64,000 nt of DNA from Sneathia sanguinegens (GCF_042033325.1 NZ_CP160095.1), one strand, 5' to 3'; shown: positions 51,744 through 61,200, counted from the stretch's first letter. Notes: generated from the letters alone by a model not told the origin. Numbers and translations are program-made.

Positions 51744-51938
51744 ATGATTTCAAGAGAAGAAATGATTAAGGCAGATGGAAAGTATGTTAATATAGACTAT
51801 AAAAATGGTGAAAAATTAAAAAATGTTTATGTTATAGAGTATTTAGATGCCGAATCAGAAGAAGAAGAAAATAGTTTAGAATTAGATGAAATATTAGTAT
51901 TACAATCAGAAATAGAAAAAATAGAGATATTAGATTAG
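51744..51938 (+). CDS. Putative immunity protein for the Ntox50-like toxin
   Basis: A 64-residue acidic protein (MISREEMIKADGKYVNIDYK...) ending QSEIEKIEILD, with a paralogue at 933-1127 that also follows an Ntox50 tail. The start is behind AAAGGGA at the toxin's end. A short beta-rich fold is likely. It ends at a strong terminator. Confidence 0.6.
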   Translation: MISREEMIKADGKYVNIDYKNGEKLKNVYVIEYLDAESEEEENSLELDEILVLQSEIEKIEILD

Positions 51939-51966
51939 AGCAACTGTAAAAGGTTGCTTTTTTTTA
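51939..51966 (+). terminator. Immunity-gene terminator, right array unit 1
   Basis: AGCAAC, TGTAAAA, GGTTGCT, T9. Identical in form to 55487-55514 and 1615-1641. Confidence 0.85.
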
Positions 51967-51985
51967 GCTAATTAAGGAGGGATAA

Positions 51986-52345
51986 ATGATATTAGATAAA
52001 GACTTAATAAGGCAAATACTACTGTATGTTGAAGAGAATGGAAACGACAAAATGCCAGTATACAATATCGAAATAGATGGATATACAGATGAAGAAATTA
52101 GATATCATTTTAAACGATTATTAGAAGCAGATATCATTAATGGAGAAGTTGTTGAACTTCAAGGCAACAAGATTAGGTTTAATTGTTTAACTTGGTATGG
52201 TCATGAATATTTAGATGGCATAAGAGATAAAGGATTGTGGAAAAAAATCAAAAAAGATATAGAGGTTTATGGTGTTAAAAGTGTTACTTTAGATATTATA
52301 AAAGCTTACGCAGAAAAAATAATTAAAGAAAAATTGGGAATATAA
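51986..52345 (+). CDS. DUF2513-family protein
   Basis: 119 residues with a winged-helix-like N-terminus (MILDKDLIRQILLYVEENG, YTDEEIRYHFKRLLEADII, then LTWYGHEYLDGIRD). This matches DUF2513, a family of small phage-linked proteins of unknown role. Excellent ribosome site (AAGGAGGG). A near-identical copy lies at 55535-55894 and a truncated one at 1167-1313, always following an immunity-gene terminator or the small RNA. Confidence 0.8.
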   Translation: MILDKDLIRQILLYVEENGNDKMPVYNIEIDGYTDEEIRYHFKRLLEADIINGEVVELQGNKIRFNCLTWYGHEYLDGIRDKGLWKKIKKDIEVYGVKSVTLDIIKAYAEKIIKEKLGI

Positions 52346-52352
52346 AAAAATA

Positions 52353-52415
52353 TTGTCTTTGCAAGCTAGACAATAAAGAAGCCTTTTTTTAGTACATAAA
52401 TAGCTGGAATAATAT
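52353..52415 (+). repeat. Inter-unit repeat of the toxin array (copy 1)
   Basis: TTGTCT...AGACAA hairpin, AAGAAGCC, a T-run, then TACATAAATAGCTGG. It is repeated at 54145-54205 and partly at 55902-55946. It marks the joint between units: after the DUF2513 gene (or small RNA) and before the truncated MuF. Confidence 0.65.
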
Positions 52416-52639
52416 AAGGTAAAACACCTTATAGCTTATCTGAAGACTTTGTAAGAGTAATATGTATAGCAGAAATTGTATAAAGTTGGAGTTACTGTTC
52501 CACCTTTTCATCCTAACTGTAGAAGTACCATACAGAAGATGGAAGAATAGCAAGAGGTGAAAGCAACAAGAATGTTTATGTGTCTAGTGATATGAGCTAT
52601 AGGGAGTATAAGGCAAAATATATAACTAATGATATTTAA
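52401..52639 (+). pseudogene. Decayed MuF domain in front of the ADP-ribosyltransferase
   Basis: Fragments TPYSLSEDFVRV, PPFHPNCRST, EDGRIARGES and DMSYREYKAKYITND are recognisable, with deletions and frame changes between them. The last piece is in the same frame as the toxin at 52643 and is separated from it by one TAA (52637-52639). It was once a MuF-ART fusion. Confidence 0.6.
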
Positions 52640-52642
52640 AAG

Positions 52643-53233
52643 TTGGATAATAAGGGGTATAATAAAAGTAAGCAAGTAGCGGTTGAGTATAGGTTGGCTG
52701 ATGAAAAATTAGCTGATGAATTACAAGTGAAAAGTGATGATTGGTTTAAAACTTTAACACGAGATGAAAAAGAGTCGATAAAAGATTATACGGATACTTA
52801 TTATGCTAGAATAAATAAATATTTAAGAGGAGAAGATATAAGCGAATACTTTGATGATTATTATACAAAAAAATATTTGGAAAAAACTATAGAGAATCTT
52901 GATAGTGCATTAAGTAAATTAAAATTAAATGAAAATATAACTTTTTATAGGGGAGTAAGTAGAGAAGAGTTAGAATATTTAAAAACATTTGATACCTTGA
53001 AAGCATATACTTCATTGACAACGGATAAAGATAATGTTGCAAAAGATTTTGCTGAATATAACGGTGGTAATAATGGAACAGTAGTTAAATTTAACATTCC
53101 TAGAGGATTTAGGGGTGGATATATTGGTACAAATAGCTATTATTCAGATGAAAAAGAATTTCTATTATTGAGAAATTCAAAATATTCTATAAAATTTTTA
53201 AATGAAAGTTGGGAGGTAACTGTAAATGATTAA
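52643..53233 (+). CDS. ADP-ribosyltransferase toxin domain (ADPrib_exo_Tox type)
   Basis: 196 residues counted from TTG 52643. The R-S-E triad is complete: Arg103 in FYRGVS, Ser124 in AYTSLT, and the ExE pair Glu170/Glu172 in SDEKEFLLL. Such domains transfer ADP-ribose from NAD to target proteins; ExE commonly means arginine targets. It would have been the C-terminal toxin of a MuF protein, now cut off by a stop codon, and the TTG has no ribosome site, so expression is doubtful. It overlaps its likely immunity gene by 8 bases. Confidence 0.75.
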   Translation: MDNKGYNKSKQVAVEYRLADEKLADELQVKSDDWFKTLTRDEKESIKDYTDTYYARINKYLRGEDISEYFDDYYTKKYLEKTIENLDSALSKLKLNENITFYRGVSREELEYLKTFDTLKAYTSLTTDKDNVAKDFAEYNGGNNGTVVKFNIPRGFRGGYIGTNSYYSDEKEFLLLRNSKYSIKFLNESWEVTVND

Positions 53234-53534
53234 AAATACACCTATGGAAAAAGTATTTATAAAATGGGGTAGAAAGTTACAAAATAAAGAATTTTATTTA
53301 AATAAAGTCCCTAAAAAAATAGATAAAGATAGATGGACAGACTTAGTAAATAAAATATTTAGAAATGTTAAGTATAAGAATGACCATAAATTAGCTTATA
53401 GTGAAAGATTGACAATTTGTAGATTATATTCAATTTTTCATCAAGAACCATTTGGAATAAACTACGAACCAGAAACATTGGAAGGATTAGAAAAACAATA
53501 TTTAAAGAAGCAAGCTGAAAGAAAAGGGAAGTAG
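53226..53534 (+). CDS. Putative immunity protein for the ADP-ribosyltransferase
   Basis: 102 basic residues (MIKNTPMEKVFIKWGRKLQN...), starting within the last codons of the toxin with GGGAGG upstream. The overlap with the toxin suggests co-translation. No recognised family. It is unlike the other, acidic immunity proteins of the window. Confidence 0.5.
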   Translation: MIKNTPMEKVFIKWGRKLQNKEFYLNKVPKKIDKDRWTDLVNKIFRNVKYKNDHKLAYSERLTICRLYSIFHQEPFGINYEPETLEGLEKQYLKKQAERKGK

Positions 53535-53661
53535 AAAAAGCTAATAGAAAGTTATATTATATGGGGGTATATTATGAAAAGCAATTTAACTATTTTTGAT
53601 GTAGCTGAAATGAATTAGGAAATGCGATGAAAATTTGGTTGAAAAGAAAGGGGATAATTCA

Positions 53662-53974
53662 ATGAAAACAATATCTTATTTTATGGAAAATGAAGAATGG
53701 TATTATTATAACGAAAAAGAAAGCAAATATAAATTAACTAATAATGCACCTAAAAAAGCTATTAAGAGCTATGAAGAATTTTATGAAGACAATATAAAAT
53801 TTGACAATGGAGAATGGAAAACGTATCATTGCTAGCGAAATAAATTTAAATGCAGTTGTTAAATTGGCATTAAATGAAGAAAATAAAGAATTTGAAAATT
53901 CTATTATAACAGTATTTGCGTTATCAGACAGAAGAGTTAGCAATAAAATAAAAAAATTAATACGAATAAAATGA
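53662..53974 (+). pseudogene. Frameshifted small gene, possible second immunity gene
   Basis: ATG 53662 behind AAAGGGGA reads MKTISYFMENEEWYYYNEKE to NGEWKTYHC and stops at 53835. In another frame from about 53815 it continues RIIASEINLNAVVKLALN to KKLIRIK, TGA at 53972. Joined, it would be about 104 residues. The break lies in an A-run (ggaaaacg). The first 57 residues alone could be translated. Bases 53535-53661 hold only a 14-codon scrap. Confidence 0.4.
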
Positions 53975-53977
53975 AAC

Positions 53978-54006
53978 TTGACATTAGCAAAATGAAAAGG
54001 TATCAA
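53978..54006 (+). promoter_or_regulatory. Promoter of small RNA copy 2
   Basis: TTGACA (53978-53983), 17 bases, TATCAA (54001-54006). The -35 is perfect and in the same relative place as for copy 1. Confidence 0.5.
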
Positions 54007-54012
54007 TTATAT

Positions 54013-54136
54013 TGATGTAAGGATAGAGAGATTGTGTTGCTATCACCCTTGCGAAAGCATGAATGGAGATGTGGGTACAGACACAGCCACTGCATCAGAT
54101 AAATTGTAATTTTAAGCACCCTTAGGGGTGTTTTTT
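54013..54136 (+). ncRNA. Structured small RNA of the MuF toxin arrays, copy 2
   Basis: Matches 1334-1456 (reverse strand) across about 110 bases, with TGTGTTG...CAGACACA outer stem, ACCC/GGGT inner stem, and an invariant centre TTGCGAAAGCATGAATGG. It ends at the terminator CACCC-TTA-GGGTG, T6 (54115-54136). The outer stem keeps pairing through a G-T pair where copy 1 has A-T. It lies between the decayed immunity gene and the next MuF module. Not recognised as a known family. Confidence 0.5.
54115..54136 (+). terminator. Terminator of small RNA copy 2
   Basis: AGCACCC, loop TTA, GGGGTG and T6. Confidence 0.7.
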
Positions 54137-54144
54137 ATATAAAA

Positions 54145-54205
54145 TTGTCTTTGTGTTAGACATCAAAGAAGCTTTTTTTATTACATAAATAGCTGGAATA
54201 ATATC
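54145..54205 (+). repeat. Inter-unit repeat of the toxin array (copy 2)
   Basis: Same hairpin (TTGTCT...AGACAT), AGAAGC, T-run and TACATAAATAGCTGG as at 52353-52415. The MuF homology of the next unit starts at its right edge. Confidence 0.65.
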
Positions 54206-54248
54206 TGGTAAGACACCTTATAGCTTATCAGAAGACTTTGCAAGGGTA

Positions 54249-55262
54249 ATGAATGTAGACAAGAGCAGAGCAAGAGTGCTATTACAGACTGAAAGTGCAA
54301 GAGTAAGAAGTATGGCAGAGATTGAAAGTTATAAGCAGATGGAAGTTAGCAAGTATCAGATAATAGCTACATTAGATGATAGAACTTCTGACATATGCCA
54401 AAGTATGGATATGAAGGTATTTGATGTCAAAGATTATGAAGTTGGAGTTACTGCTCCACCTTTCCACCCAAATTGCAGAAGTACCAAAGTGCCATATTAT
54501 GAAGATAACCTTGTTACAGAAGACGGAAGAATAGCAAGAGATGAAAATGGCAAACAGTATACAGTGGGTAATTTAAGCTATTCTGAATGGGCAGAAAAGT
54601 ATGTAAAAAATCCAGAACAATTAAAAGGTTACGGACAGTATGCAAGATATAAGAAAGTTTTAGGTGATAAAGCACCTAATTCATTTGATAAATTTGTAGA
54701 TATGAAGTATAATGATAGTAAGAAATACAATAGTTTAAAGGTATTGTATAAAGATACGAAAGAATACAATTATACTGTTGATTTATTTAAAAATCACGGA
54801 GTATCTGATAAGTATATTCCACAAACATTAGATAAATTCATAGATATTAAATTAAATGACAAATTAAAATATGAAGGTATTAAATTTAGAAAAAAATTAT
54901 TACTAACAGATTATGCAAATAAATTAAAAGAACAACAACAATTAAAACATAAATATTTATCAAAGCAATATAATAATGAATTATTAAAAAATCCACCAGT
55001 GAATAAAGCATATTTTAAAGATAGTGATAAAATGACTGATAATGAATATAAAGATAAAATCAGAGAGTTGCAAAAGGGAATAAGAGGAAAAGGTGAAATA
55101 ATTGTGACATATAATGGTAATAATCTTCAATATTATGAAAATTATTATCACAATAGTGATATAGGAAAAACTTGGGATAGAATAAAGTTAATACATTATG
55201 ATACTAAAAAGACTAGAACAATATATTCTAAAAAAGGATATCATGTGTATCCTGTATATTAA
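54249..55262 (+). CDS. Truncated MuF domain fused to the KKGYHVYPVY toxin
   Basis: 337 residues from ATG 54249. MuF homology in fact begins about 13 codons earlier (GKTPYSLSEDFARV) without a start codon, so the gene is cut at its 5' end like the other units. 1-160: MuF core (TESARVRSMAEIESYKQ, PPFHPNCRS). 160-245: lysine-rich helical linker with two VDLFKNHGVSDKY-type repeats. 245-337: toxin (KMTDNEYKDKIRELQKG, NSDIGKTWDRIKL, KKGYHVYPVY), possibly a BECR-fold RNase. Tails of the same toxin occur at 1-78 and 358-624. Immunity gene 15 bases downstream. Confidence 0.7.
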   Translation: MNVDKSRARVLLQTESARVRSMAEIESYKQMEVSKYQIIATLDDRTSDICQSMDMKVFDVKDYEVGVTAPPFHPNCRSTKVPYYEDNLVTEDGRIARDENGKQYTVGNLSYSEWAEKYVKNPEQLKGYGQYARYKKVLGDKAPNSFDKFVDMKYNDSKKYNSLKVLYKDTKEYNYTVDLFKNHGVSDKYIPQTLDKFIDIKLNDKLKYEGIKFRKKLLLTDYANKLKEQQQLKHKYLSKQYNNELLKNPPVNKAYFKDSDKMTDNEYKDKIRELQKGIRGKGEIIVTYNGNNLQYYENYYHNSDIGKTWDRIKLIHYDTKKTRTIYSKKGYHVYPVY

Positions 55263-55276
55263 AATAGGAGGTAGGT

Positions 55277-55486
55277 ATGTTAAAAGATGAATTATTAAAA
55301 AATATAGGTAAAACTATGAACATAAACACCAAAAGAAAAACAAAATATGATTTCAAAAATCTTAAATTAGTTGGAGTATATTATGATGAGGATTATCTTG
55401 AAACTTGGATGGCAAAATTTGATTTAGAAATATGTGGTTTAGAAATCGTAATAGATTGTATAGAATCAATAGATATATTAGATTAG
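55277..55486 (+). CDS. Putative immunity protein of the KKGYHVYPVY toxin
   Basis: 69 residues, near-identical to 93-302, ending IESIDILD. Strong ribosome site (TAGGAGGTAGG). It sits next to the only nearly full toxin of this type, which supports the immunity role of all three copies. It ends at the shared AGCAAC/GGTTGCT terminator. Confidence 0.6.
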   Translation: MLKDELLKNIGKTMNINTKRKTKYDFKNLKLVGVYYDEDYLETWMAKFDLEICGLEIVIDCIESIDILD

Positions 55487-55514
55487 AGCAACTGTAAAAG
55501 GTTGCTTTTTTTTT
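55487..55514 (+). terminator. Immunity-gene terminator, right array unit 3
   Basis: AGCAAC, TGTAAAA, GGTTGCT, T9. Confidence 0.85.
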
Positions 55515-55534
55515 AGCTAATTAAGGAGGGATAA

Positions 55535-55894
55535 ATGATATTAGATAAAGACTTAATAAGGCAAATACTACTGTATGTTGAAGAAAATGGAAATGATAAA
55601 ATGCCAGTATATAACATTGAAATTGACGGATATACAGATGAAGAGATTAAGTACCATTTTAAACGATTATTAGAAGCAGATATTATTAATGGAGAAGTTG
55701 TAGGACTTCAAGGTAACAAGATCAGGTTTAATTGTTTAACTTGGTATGGTCATGAATACTTAGATAGCATAAGAGATAAAGGATTGTGGGAAAAGGTAAA
55801 AAGAGATATAGAGGTTTATGGTGTTAAAAGTGTTACTTTAGATATTATAAAAGCTTACGCAGAAAAAATAATTAAAGAAAAATTGGGAATATAA
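55535..55894 (+). CDS. DUF2513-family protein, second intact copy
   Basis: 119 residues, differing from 51986-52345 at only a handful of positions (for example EEIKYHF for EEIRYHF, WEKVKRD for WKKIKKD). Same AAGGAGGG site and same place after the immunity terminator. Its repeated retention at the end of each unit suggests it is part of the cassette rather than a bystander. Confidence 0.8.
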   Translation: MILDKDLIRQILLYVEENGNDKMPVYNIEIDGYTDEEIKYHFKRLLEADIINGEVVGLQGNKIRFNCLTWYGHEYLDSIRDKGLWEKVKRDIEVYGVKSVTLDIIKAYAEKIIKEKLGI

Positions 55895-55901
55895 AAAAAT
55901 A

Positions 55902-55946
55902 TTGTCTTTGTAGCTAGACATTAAAGAAGCCTTTTTTAGTACATAC
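55902..55946 (+). repeat. Inter-unit repeat of the toxin array (copy 3, partial)
   Basis: TTGTCT...AGACAT, AAGAAGCC, T6, TACATAC. The right part is replaced, marking the end of the array. From here to 56138 I see only an AT-rich stretch with a 19-codon frame at 56008-56067. Confidence 0.5.
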
Positions 55947-56138
55947 AAAAATCATAAATAATACTAGAACTCACTAGAATAAAAAAGAAGAAAGGAATGA
56001 TAAAGGTATGAAAGAAGAAATATTAAAGTTAGAAATTAGAGATAAAATTGGAACTAATTTAAAATAAAAGTGGAAAAAATATTTATTTTTTGTTAAAATT
56101 AGTTAATATTAATTTCAAAAAAGGAGATATTGAACAGT

Positions 56139-58202
56139 ATGAAAAAAACATTCTTATTACTTGCATCGCTTATTACTTGTGCAGGATTTGCACATGAAGG
56201 CTATGTAAAAACAGGTATAAAAGTAGAAACTGAGTTTATACCTCGTACAAAAAATGAAGAAAAAAAGATAGATGAAAGTAAATTTTCATATAACAAAGTT
56301 ATGTATGATGTTAACATTATAGATTTTAATATGAAATTTAAAAAATTAGGTCTTGATTTTGGGGGAGTAATAAAATCAAGAAGAAATAATTTAGAATTAA
56401 ATGATTGGGACAATGATAAAAAACATACTGAAGATAGTGAAGCTCATGAAAAAAATCATGACTTAATGTCTAAGATGTATTTAACATATGAAAGCCCAGA
56501 ATTTTTTGGATTGAAATCAAAGACAAAAATAGCATATTATCCAGATAAAGATATGTTTAAAAAAGATAATAAAATATTAGCTGAGTATATTGAAAATGAA
56601 AATGAAAAACAAATTGCAGGAAATTTTTTATTTGATACAAATTTGAGTGGAAAAATTAATAATAAAATTAATTTTAATACGAATTTAAAATATAAGGCTA
56701 ATCAATTAGCAATTTTTGATAAAGATGAAGCATATATAAAATATGATGTTAAGGCAGATGGAGATATAAATGATAAGATAAATTTGTTAACCAAGTATGA
56801 TTTAAATTATGATTTACATTTTGGTTCAAAGCCTTTTGATACATTTAAAACAGATTTGCCATCATATCCAGATTATTGGACAGGAAATTATGTTAAAAAT
56901 TTAAAACATAATCTTGAGTTAAATGTAAAATATAAAGTAGACAAAAAAAATGAGGTTAATGTAGACTTTAAAACAACTATGCAACACTATCTACAAGGTG
57001 GAGAAACAAAAACACAAGGAATTCGAAATATATATTCAATTATAAATCCAGTACTTCGTTTAGGATATAATAGAAATATTTTAAAAGAACTAAAGCTTGG
57101 AGCAGAATTAGAAGAAAATTTTGAAATAAGAAAGGCTATTTATTTACCTGAAACTAAGGAAGAACCAAGAGATACAGATATATGGGCAGGATTAAAACCA
57201 TATATAAATTTTGTCGCAAAGTATAAAAATAATTTTATTGATTATCAAGGAAGAATAGGTTATGCTTCAGGACTTACTTTAGCACCTATAATTACACATT
57301 TAGAAAATTTATCACATAGTGTTAAGACAGAAAATAAATTAGCAATTAATTATGAAATAAATGAAAAATCAAAATTAAATTCTAATCTTGAAGCAAATAT
57401 TGAAATGCCAATAAAACATATTATGTTAGAACCAATTAATACAAAATTAAATGTTGATTTAAATTTTGAACATAAATTCAATGATAAGTTAAATTTAAAC
57501 TTACAAATAAAAAACAAGTTGAATTTAAAATCACAAAAATCAGTTTTAGACTTAGATAATTATAGCGAAAATTTGAAATTATTTGGAAAAATCAACTATA
57601 ATATTCATGATAATCTTAAATTAATTAATGAATTATCATATGAAAATAAAACAACCTTTAATTATTATATAGATTTAGATGAAAAAAAAGAAGATATTTC
57701 ATATGTAAGAATTGATTCACAAAAGCAACTTATTTTTGCAAAGGGAGAATCAAAATTTCAAACACTTTTAAATAGATTTAAATTAGACACAAAATTAGAT
57801 TATGAAAAGAAAATAAATGAACAACTTCTATTAAAAGCAGGATTAAATTTAAAAACAACCTTAGATTTATTTGCATTAAGAGAAAATAAGATTATGACAT
57901 ATAAGCAAGATGAAGTAGAAAGTAATATGGAAAAACCAAAGGCCTCTGATTATAAAAATTTACAATATAATATTGGTGGAAAAATAGAATTTATACCAAG
58001 TATAGGTTTAGAATATAAAATTATGGAAAAATTAATTTTAAGTTCAACAATAGCAAACAAGTTAGAATTTGGTAGAAAGGTTGTTAATCTTATAACAGAA
58101 GAAGATAGACCAGATAAAGATAGTTATGGTTATATAGAAAAAACTTTTGGCTTTAGAAGTTTAGCACCAAGTATAGAAATTAAATTAGAATATAGATGGT
58201 AG
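56139..58202 (+). CDS. Outer-membrane beta-barrel protein
   Basis: 687 residues. Signal peptide MKKTFLLLASLITCAGFA; the mature protein is a long series of alternating strands with charged turns (KLNSNLEANIEM, KLNVDLNFEHKFNDKLNLNL) and ends in the aromatic residue expected of a BAM substrate (LEYRW). There are no plug or TonB-box motifs. ATG 56139 is 12 bases after AGGAG; TTG 56130 is an alternative. Possibly a porin-like partner of the autotransporter behind it, since only eight bases separate the genes. Function not known. Confidence 0.75.
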   Translation: MKKTFLLLASLITCAGFAHEGYVKTGIKVETEFIPRTKNEEKKIDESKFSYNKVMYDVNIIDFNMKFKKLGLDFGGVIKSRRNNLELNDWDNDKKHTEDSEAHEKNHDLMSKMYLTYESPEFFGLKSKTKIAYYPDKDMFKKDNKILAEYIENENEKQIAGNFLFDTNLSGKINNKINFNTNLKYKANQLAIFDKDEAYIKYDVKADGDINDKINLLTKYDLNYDLHFGSKPFDTFKTDLPSYPDYWTGNYVKNLKHNLELNVKYKVDKKNEVNVDFKTTMQHYLQGGETKTQGIRNIYSIINPVLRLGYNRNILKELKLGAELEENFEIRKAIYLPETKEEPRDTDIWAGLKPYINFVAKYKNNFIDYQGRIGYASGLTLAPIITHLENLSHSVKTENKLAINYEINEKSKLNSNLEANIEMPIKHIMLEPINTKLNVDLNFEHKFNDKLNLNLQIKNKLNLKSQKSVLDLDNYSENLKLFGKINYNIHDNLKLINELSYENKTTFNYYIDLDEKKEDISYVRIDSQKQLIFAKGESKFQTLLNRFKLDTKLDYEKKINEQLLLKAGLNLKTTLDLFALRENKIMTYKQDEVESNMEKPKASDYKNLQYNIGGKIEFIPSIGLEYKIMEKLILSSTIANKLEFGRKVVNLITEEDRPDKDSYGYIEKTFGFRSLAPSIEIKLEYRW

Positions 58203-58210
58203 GTATAAAA

Positions 58211-61200
58211 ATGAAAAAAAATATAATAATAGCATTAGGATTACTAGCATTAGTTTCATGTAGTAGTATAGATAAGACTGGATTACTGAAAAAAGAAGTT
58301 AAAGTAAAATTTGTTAAATCAAATAATTTTGATGATAAATTATATGAGCAAAAAGAAGGTAAGGAAAAATATTTAGATTTATTAAGTGCCAAAAATTTTG
58401 AATTTACAGGGGATTTTTTATACAAAGGAGAAAAAATAGCAATTGATAAGGAAATTTCTCCAGAATTAAAAATACTTTATGCTTTTTCTAAGAAAGTTAA
58501 GGATAAAAATTTAGTTTTTATTAAGATTTAAGATAAATTTGGTAAAACAAAAGATATTGAACTAAATCAAGAAGTTAGTGAAAAGGATTTACCACAAGTA
58601 AAAGATGGTATAAGATATAAAGATTTGAAAAAGAATAGTGATAATAGAATAAAATATTCTGTAATAACAATGGATAATTCAGAAGAAGAAAAAAAAGACT
58701 ATTCAAAATACTATAAATTTGATAAATATGAAGACTTAGATGATTTAACAACGAATAAAAGAGCTTATGTTAGAACTTATACAAATGGAGATTTTGGTAA
58801 TATATCAAAAGTTAATGTAGATTTTGGAGAAAAATTAGTTGATTATAGGGATAATTTGAATGAACTATTAACTAATCTATCAAAAACTACATTAAAATTT
58901 TCTAACGATGGTAAAACAATTGAAGGTGGCTTTAATACAGACTTAGTTAAAAAAATAGAAGCCAAAGAAAATGTAAAATTTGTAACAGAAATTTTGGATG
59001 AAGATAAACAAAGTATAGGTATACATAATATTTCAAGAAAAATAATAAAAGACGGAGTTGTAATTTTTGAAAAAAAAGAAAAAACATATGTGGCTTTTTC
59101 AGGAACAACTGTAGGAGTAACAAATTCAACTTTCTATGAAGTTTCTCCAGAAGTTGAAGCGAGAATGATAAGATATACTCCAAAAAATTTAGATTATTCT
59201 CCTAAAAAAAATCCTGAATTACAAGGTCTATTTCGTGAACATGGAACTACCGTAATAGGATCAATGATAGATGAAATAGCTTTAGGAGATGGTGATTGGT
59301 TTAATAAGCTACAAGTGCTATATATTCCAAAACAATTAGTTAGACAAGGTGCAAAGGGTAATTTAAAAATTGAATTCGATATAAAAAAAGAATTAACATA
59401 TAATGAATTATCTAATCTTGTTCTAAATATAAGTCAAAGAAGTTTAACTGCAGCTTCAACAATTCAAAAAAATACAAATAGGGTTACTGATGAAAAATTA
59501 GATCAATTAATAAAAGAATTACTTGTATTACAAAAATATAATATGAAAATGGTAGTAGTTGATAAATTATTAAAATTAACAGATACTTCTAAGGTAACGA
59601 GTACTATTGAAAATGAAGCTGGTACATATTTGGCATTTATTTCAAATGGAGAACTTGAAGAAAATGAAAAAGATAAGATAAAAGAAGAATTTAAAAAATT
59701 TGTAAATGAAAAATATACTGAACTTAAGGCTTTAAATGATGAAAAAAGAAAAGAAAATATTAATAAAGGCTATAAGTCAATATATGAAGATCTTTTAAGA
59801 TGCTATGAAGAATATTTTAATATAACAGAAGTAGATAATTTAAAACAAACAGATTTACATTTTGCAACAGTTTCTATGGGGGATAAAGATAATGGTAAAT
59901 TAAGAAGAGATCCTTCAAAATATGTTGCAAAAATGCTTGAAGAAAATAAAAATATTAAAGCAATTAATATGTCATATGGGGCTGAACAAAGTTATTATGA
60001 ATATAAATCAATAAAAAATATGACTCAAGAAGAAAAACAAAAAGCAGTTGATGAATATAATAAAAATGAAGAATTTAGAACAGCTGTAAAAATATGGCTT
60101 GCTTCAAATGATTATGGTCATATGGAAACATATCAAAAAGAATCAGCAGGTACTTTAGGAATACCAAGTGTTTTAAAATATTTTGAATCAAGAAATAAAA
60201 TAACAGTAGCTGATTACCAAAAATTACTAGATTTGCGTATGTTAGAATTAAAGGCTGCATTAAATCATAATAAAGAATTAGTAAATACAAACTCTGATGT
60301 TTTATTTGTAGTATCTGCAGGAAATACAAAAAATAATGAAGGTAAAACAGATGTTGATTTATCTAGATTTAATCAAGATGGTTCAAAAGTTTTATATTTA
60401 GATCCAGATAAAAAATACTCACAAAATTTTGTTGATGTACCTCTATATTTAAATGATTTAGAAAAAGATAAAGCTAAAAAAGAAGGAAAAAAATATAAAT
60501 ATAACCCAAGTTATAGAAAGAACTTATTAAGTGTTGTTGGTTTAACAAATAATTTCTTGAGAAAAAATTCAACAGATAGTATTTCAGAAGAATGGGGCTT
60601 AATAACATTAAGTGGTGCATCAGCCCTTGAAAAGAAAGAATATGCTGTATTTATGCATGAAAGATTAGAACAACTTGAAAAAATTCTTTCTGATATTGAA
60701 AATAATCCTTCAAAATATCCTGAAAAATATAAAAATGAAATAAAAGCACAAATAAATACAATTAATAACTTAAGTATTATTGATAAAAATCATCCTATTG
60801 ATCCAGATGGACGATTATCTAACTTTTCATTTGCAAGAGCTGGTAAGGCAAAATTATGGACAGTAGCTAGTGAAGGATGGTACGTATATAATAAAAAATT
60901 AACAAAGGAAGATAAAAAATATAATCCTGATGATACAAAGGATGTAAATGCTTTTTTAAATAATGACTATGTAGGTTCAAATTTTAATAATATTGGATCT
61001 AGTTTTGCAGCACCAAGAGTAACAGCAATAGCTGGAGTATTGTCAACAAAATTCCCATGGCTAACAGCACAACAAATAAAGCAAGTTATACTAACAACAG
61101 CTACAGATGATTATAGAATGAAAGTTGATGCTAAAACTAAAAAAGTAATAGGTATAGTTGGAAAGTATGGACCAGATGATGTTATTGGTTGGGGTATTGT

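Noticed and set aside
52353..52390. Inter-unit hairpin as an intrinsic terminator
   Set aside because: The T-run starts about ten bases after the stem, so I list it as a repeat and not as a terminator.
50858..55946. CRISPR repeats in the right-hand array
   Set aside because: I looked for GGGGGTGATCC and GTTTTACCC forms on both strands and found none, so the repeat association is limited to the left array.
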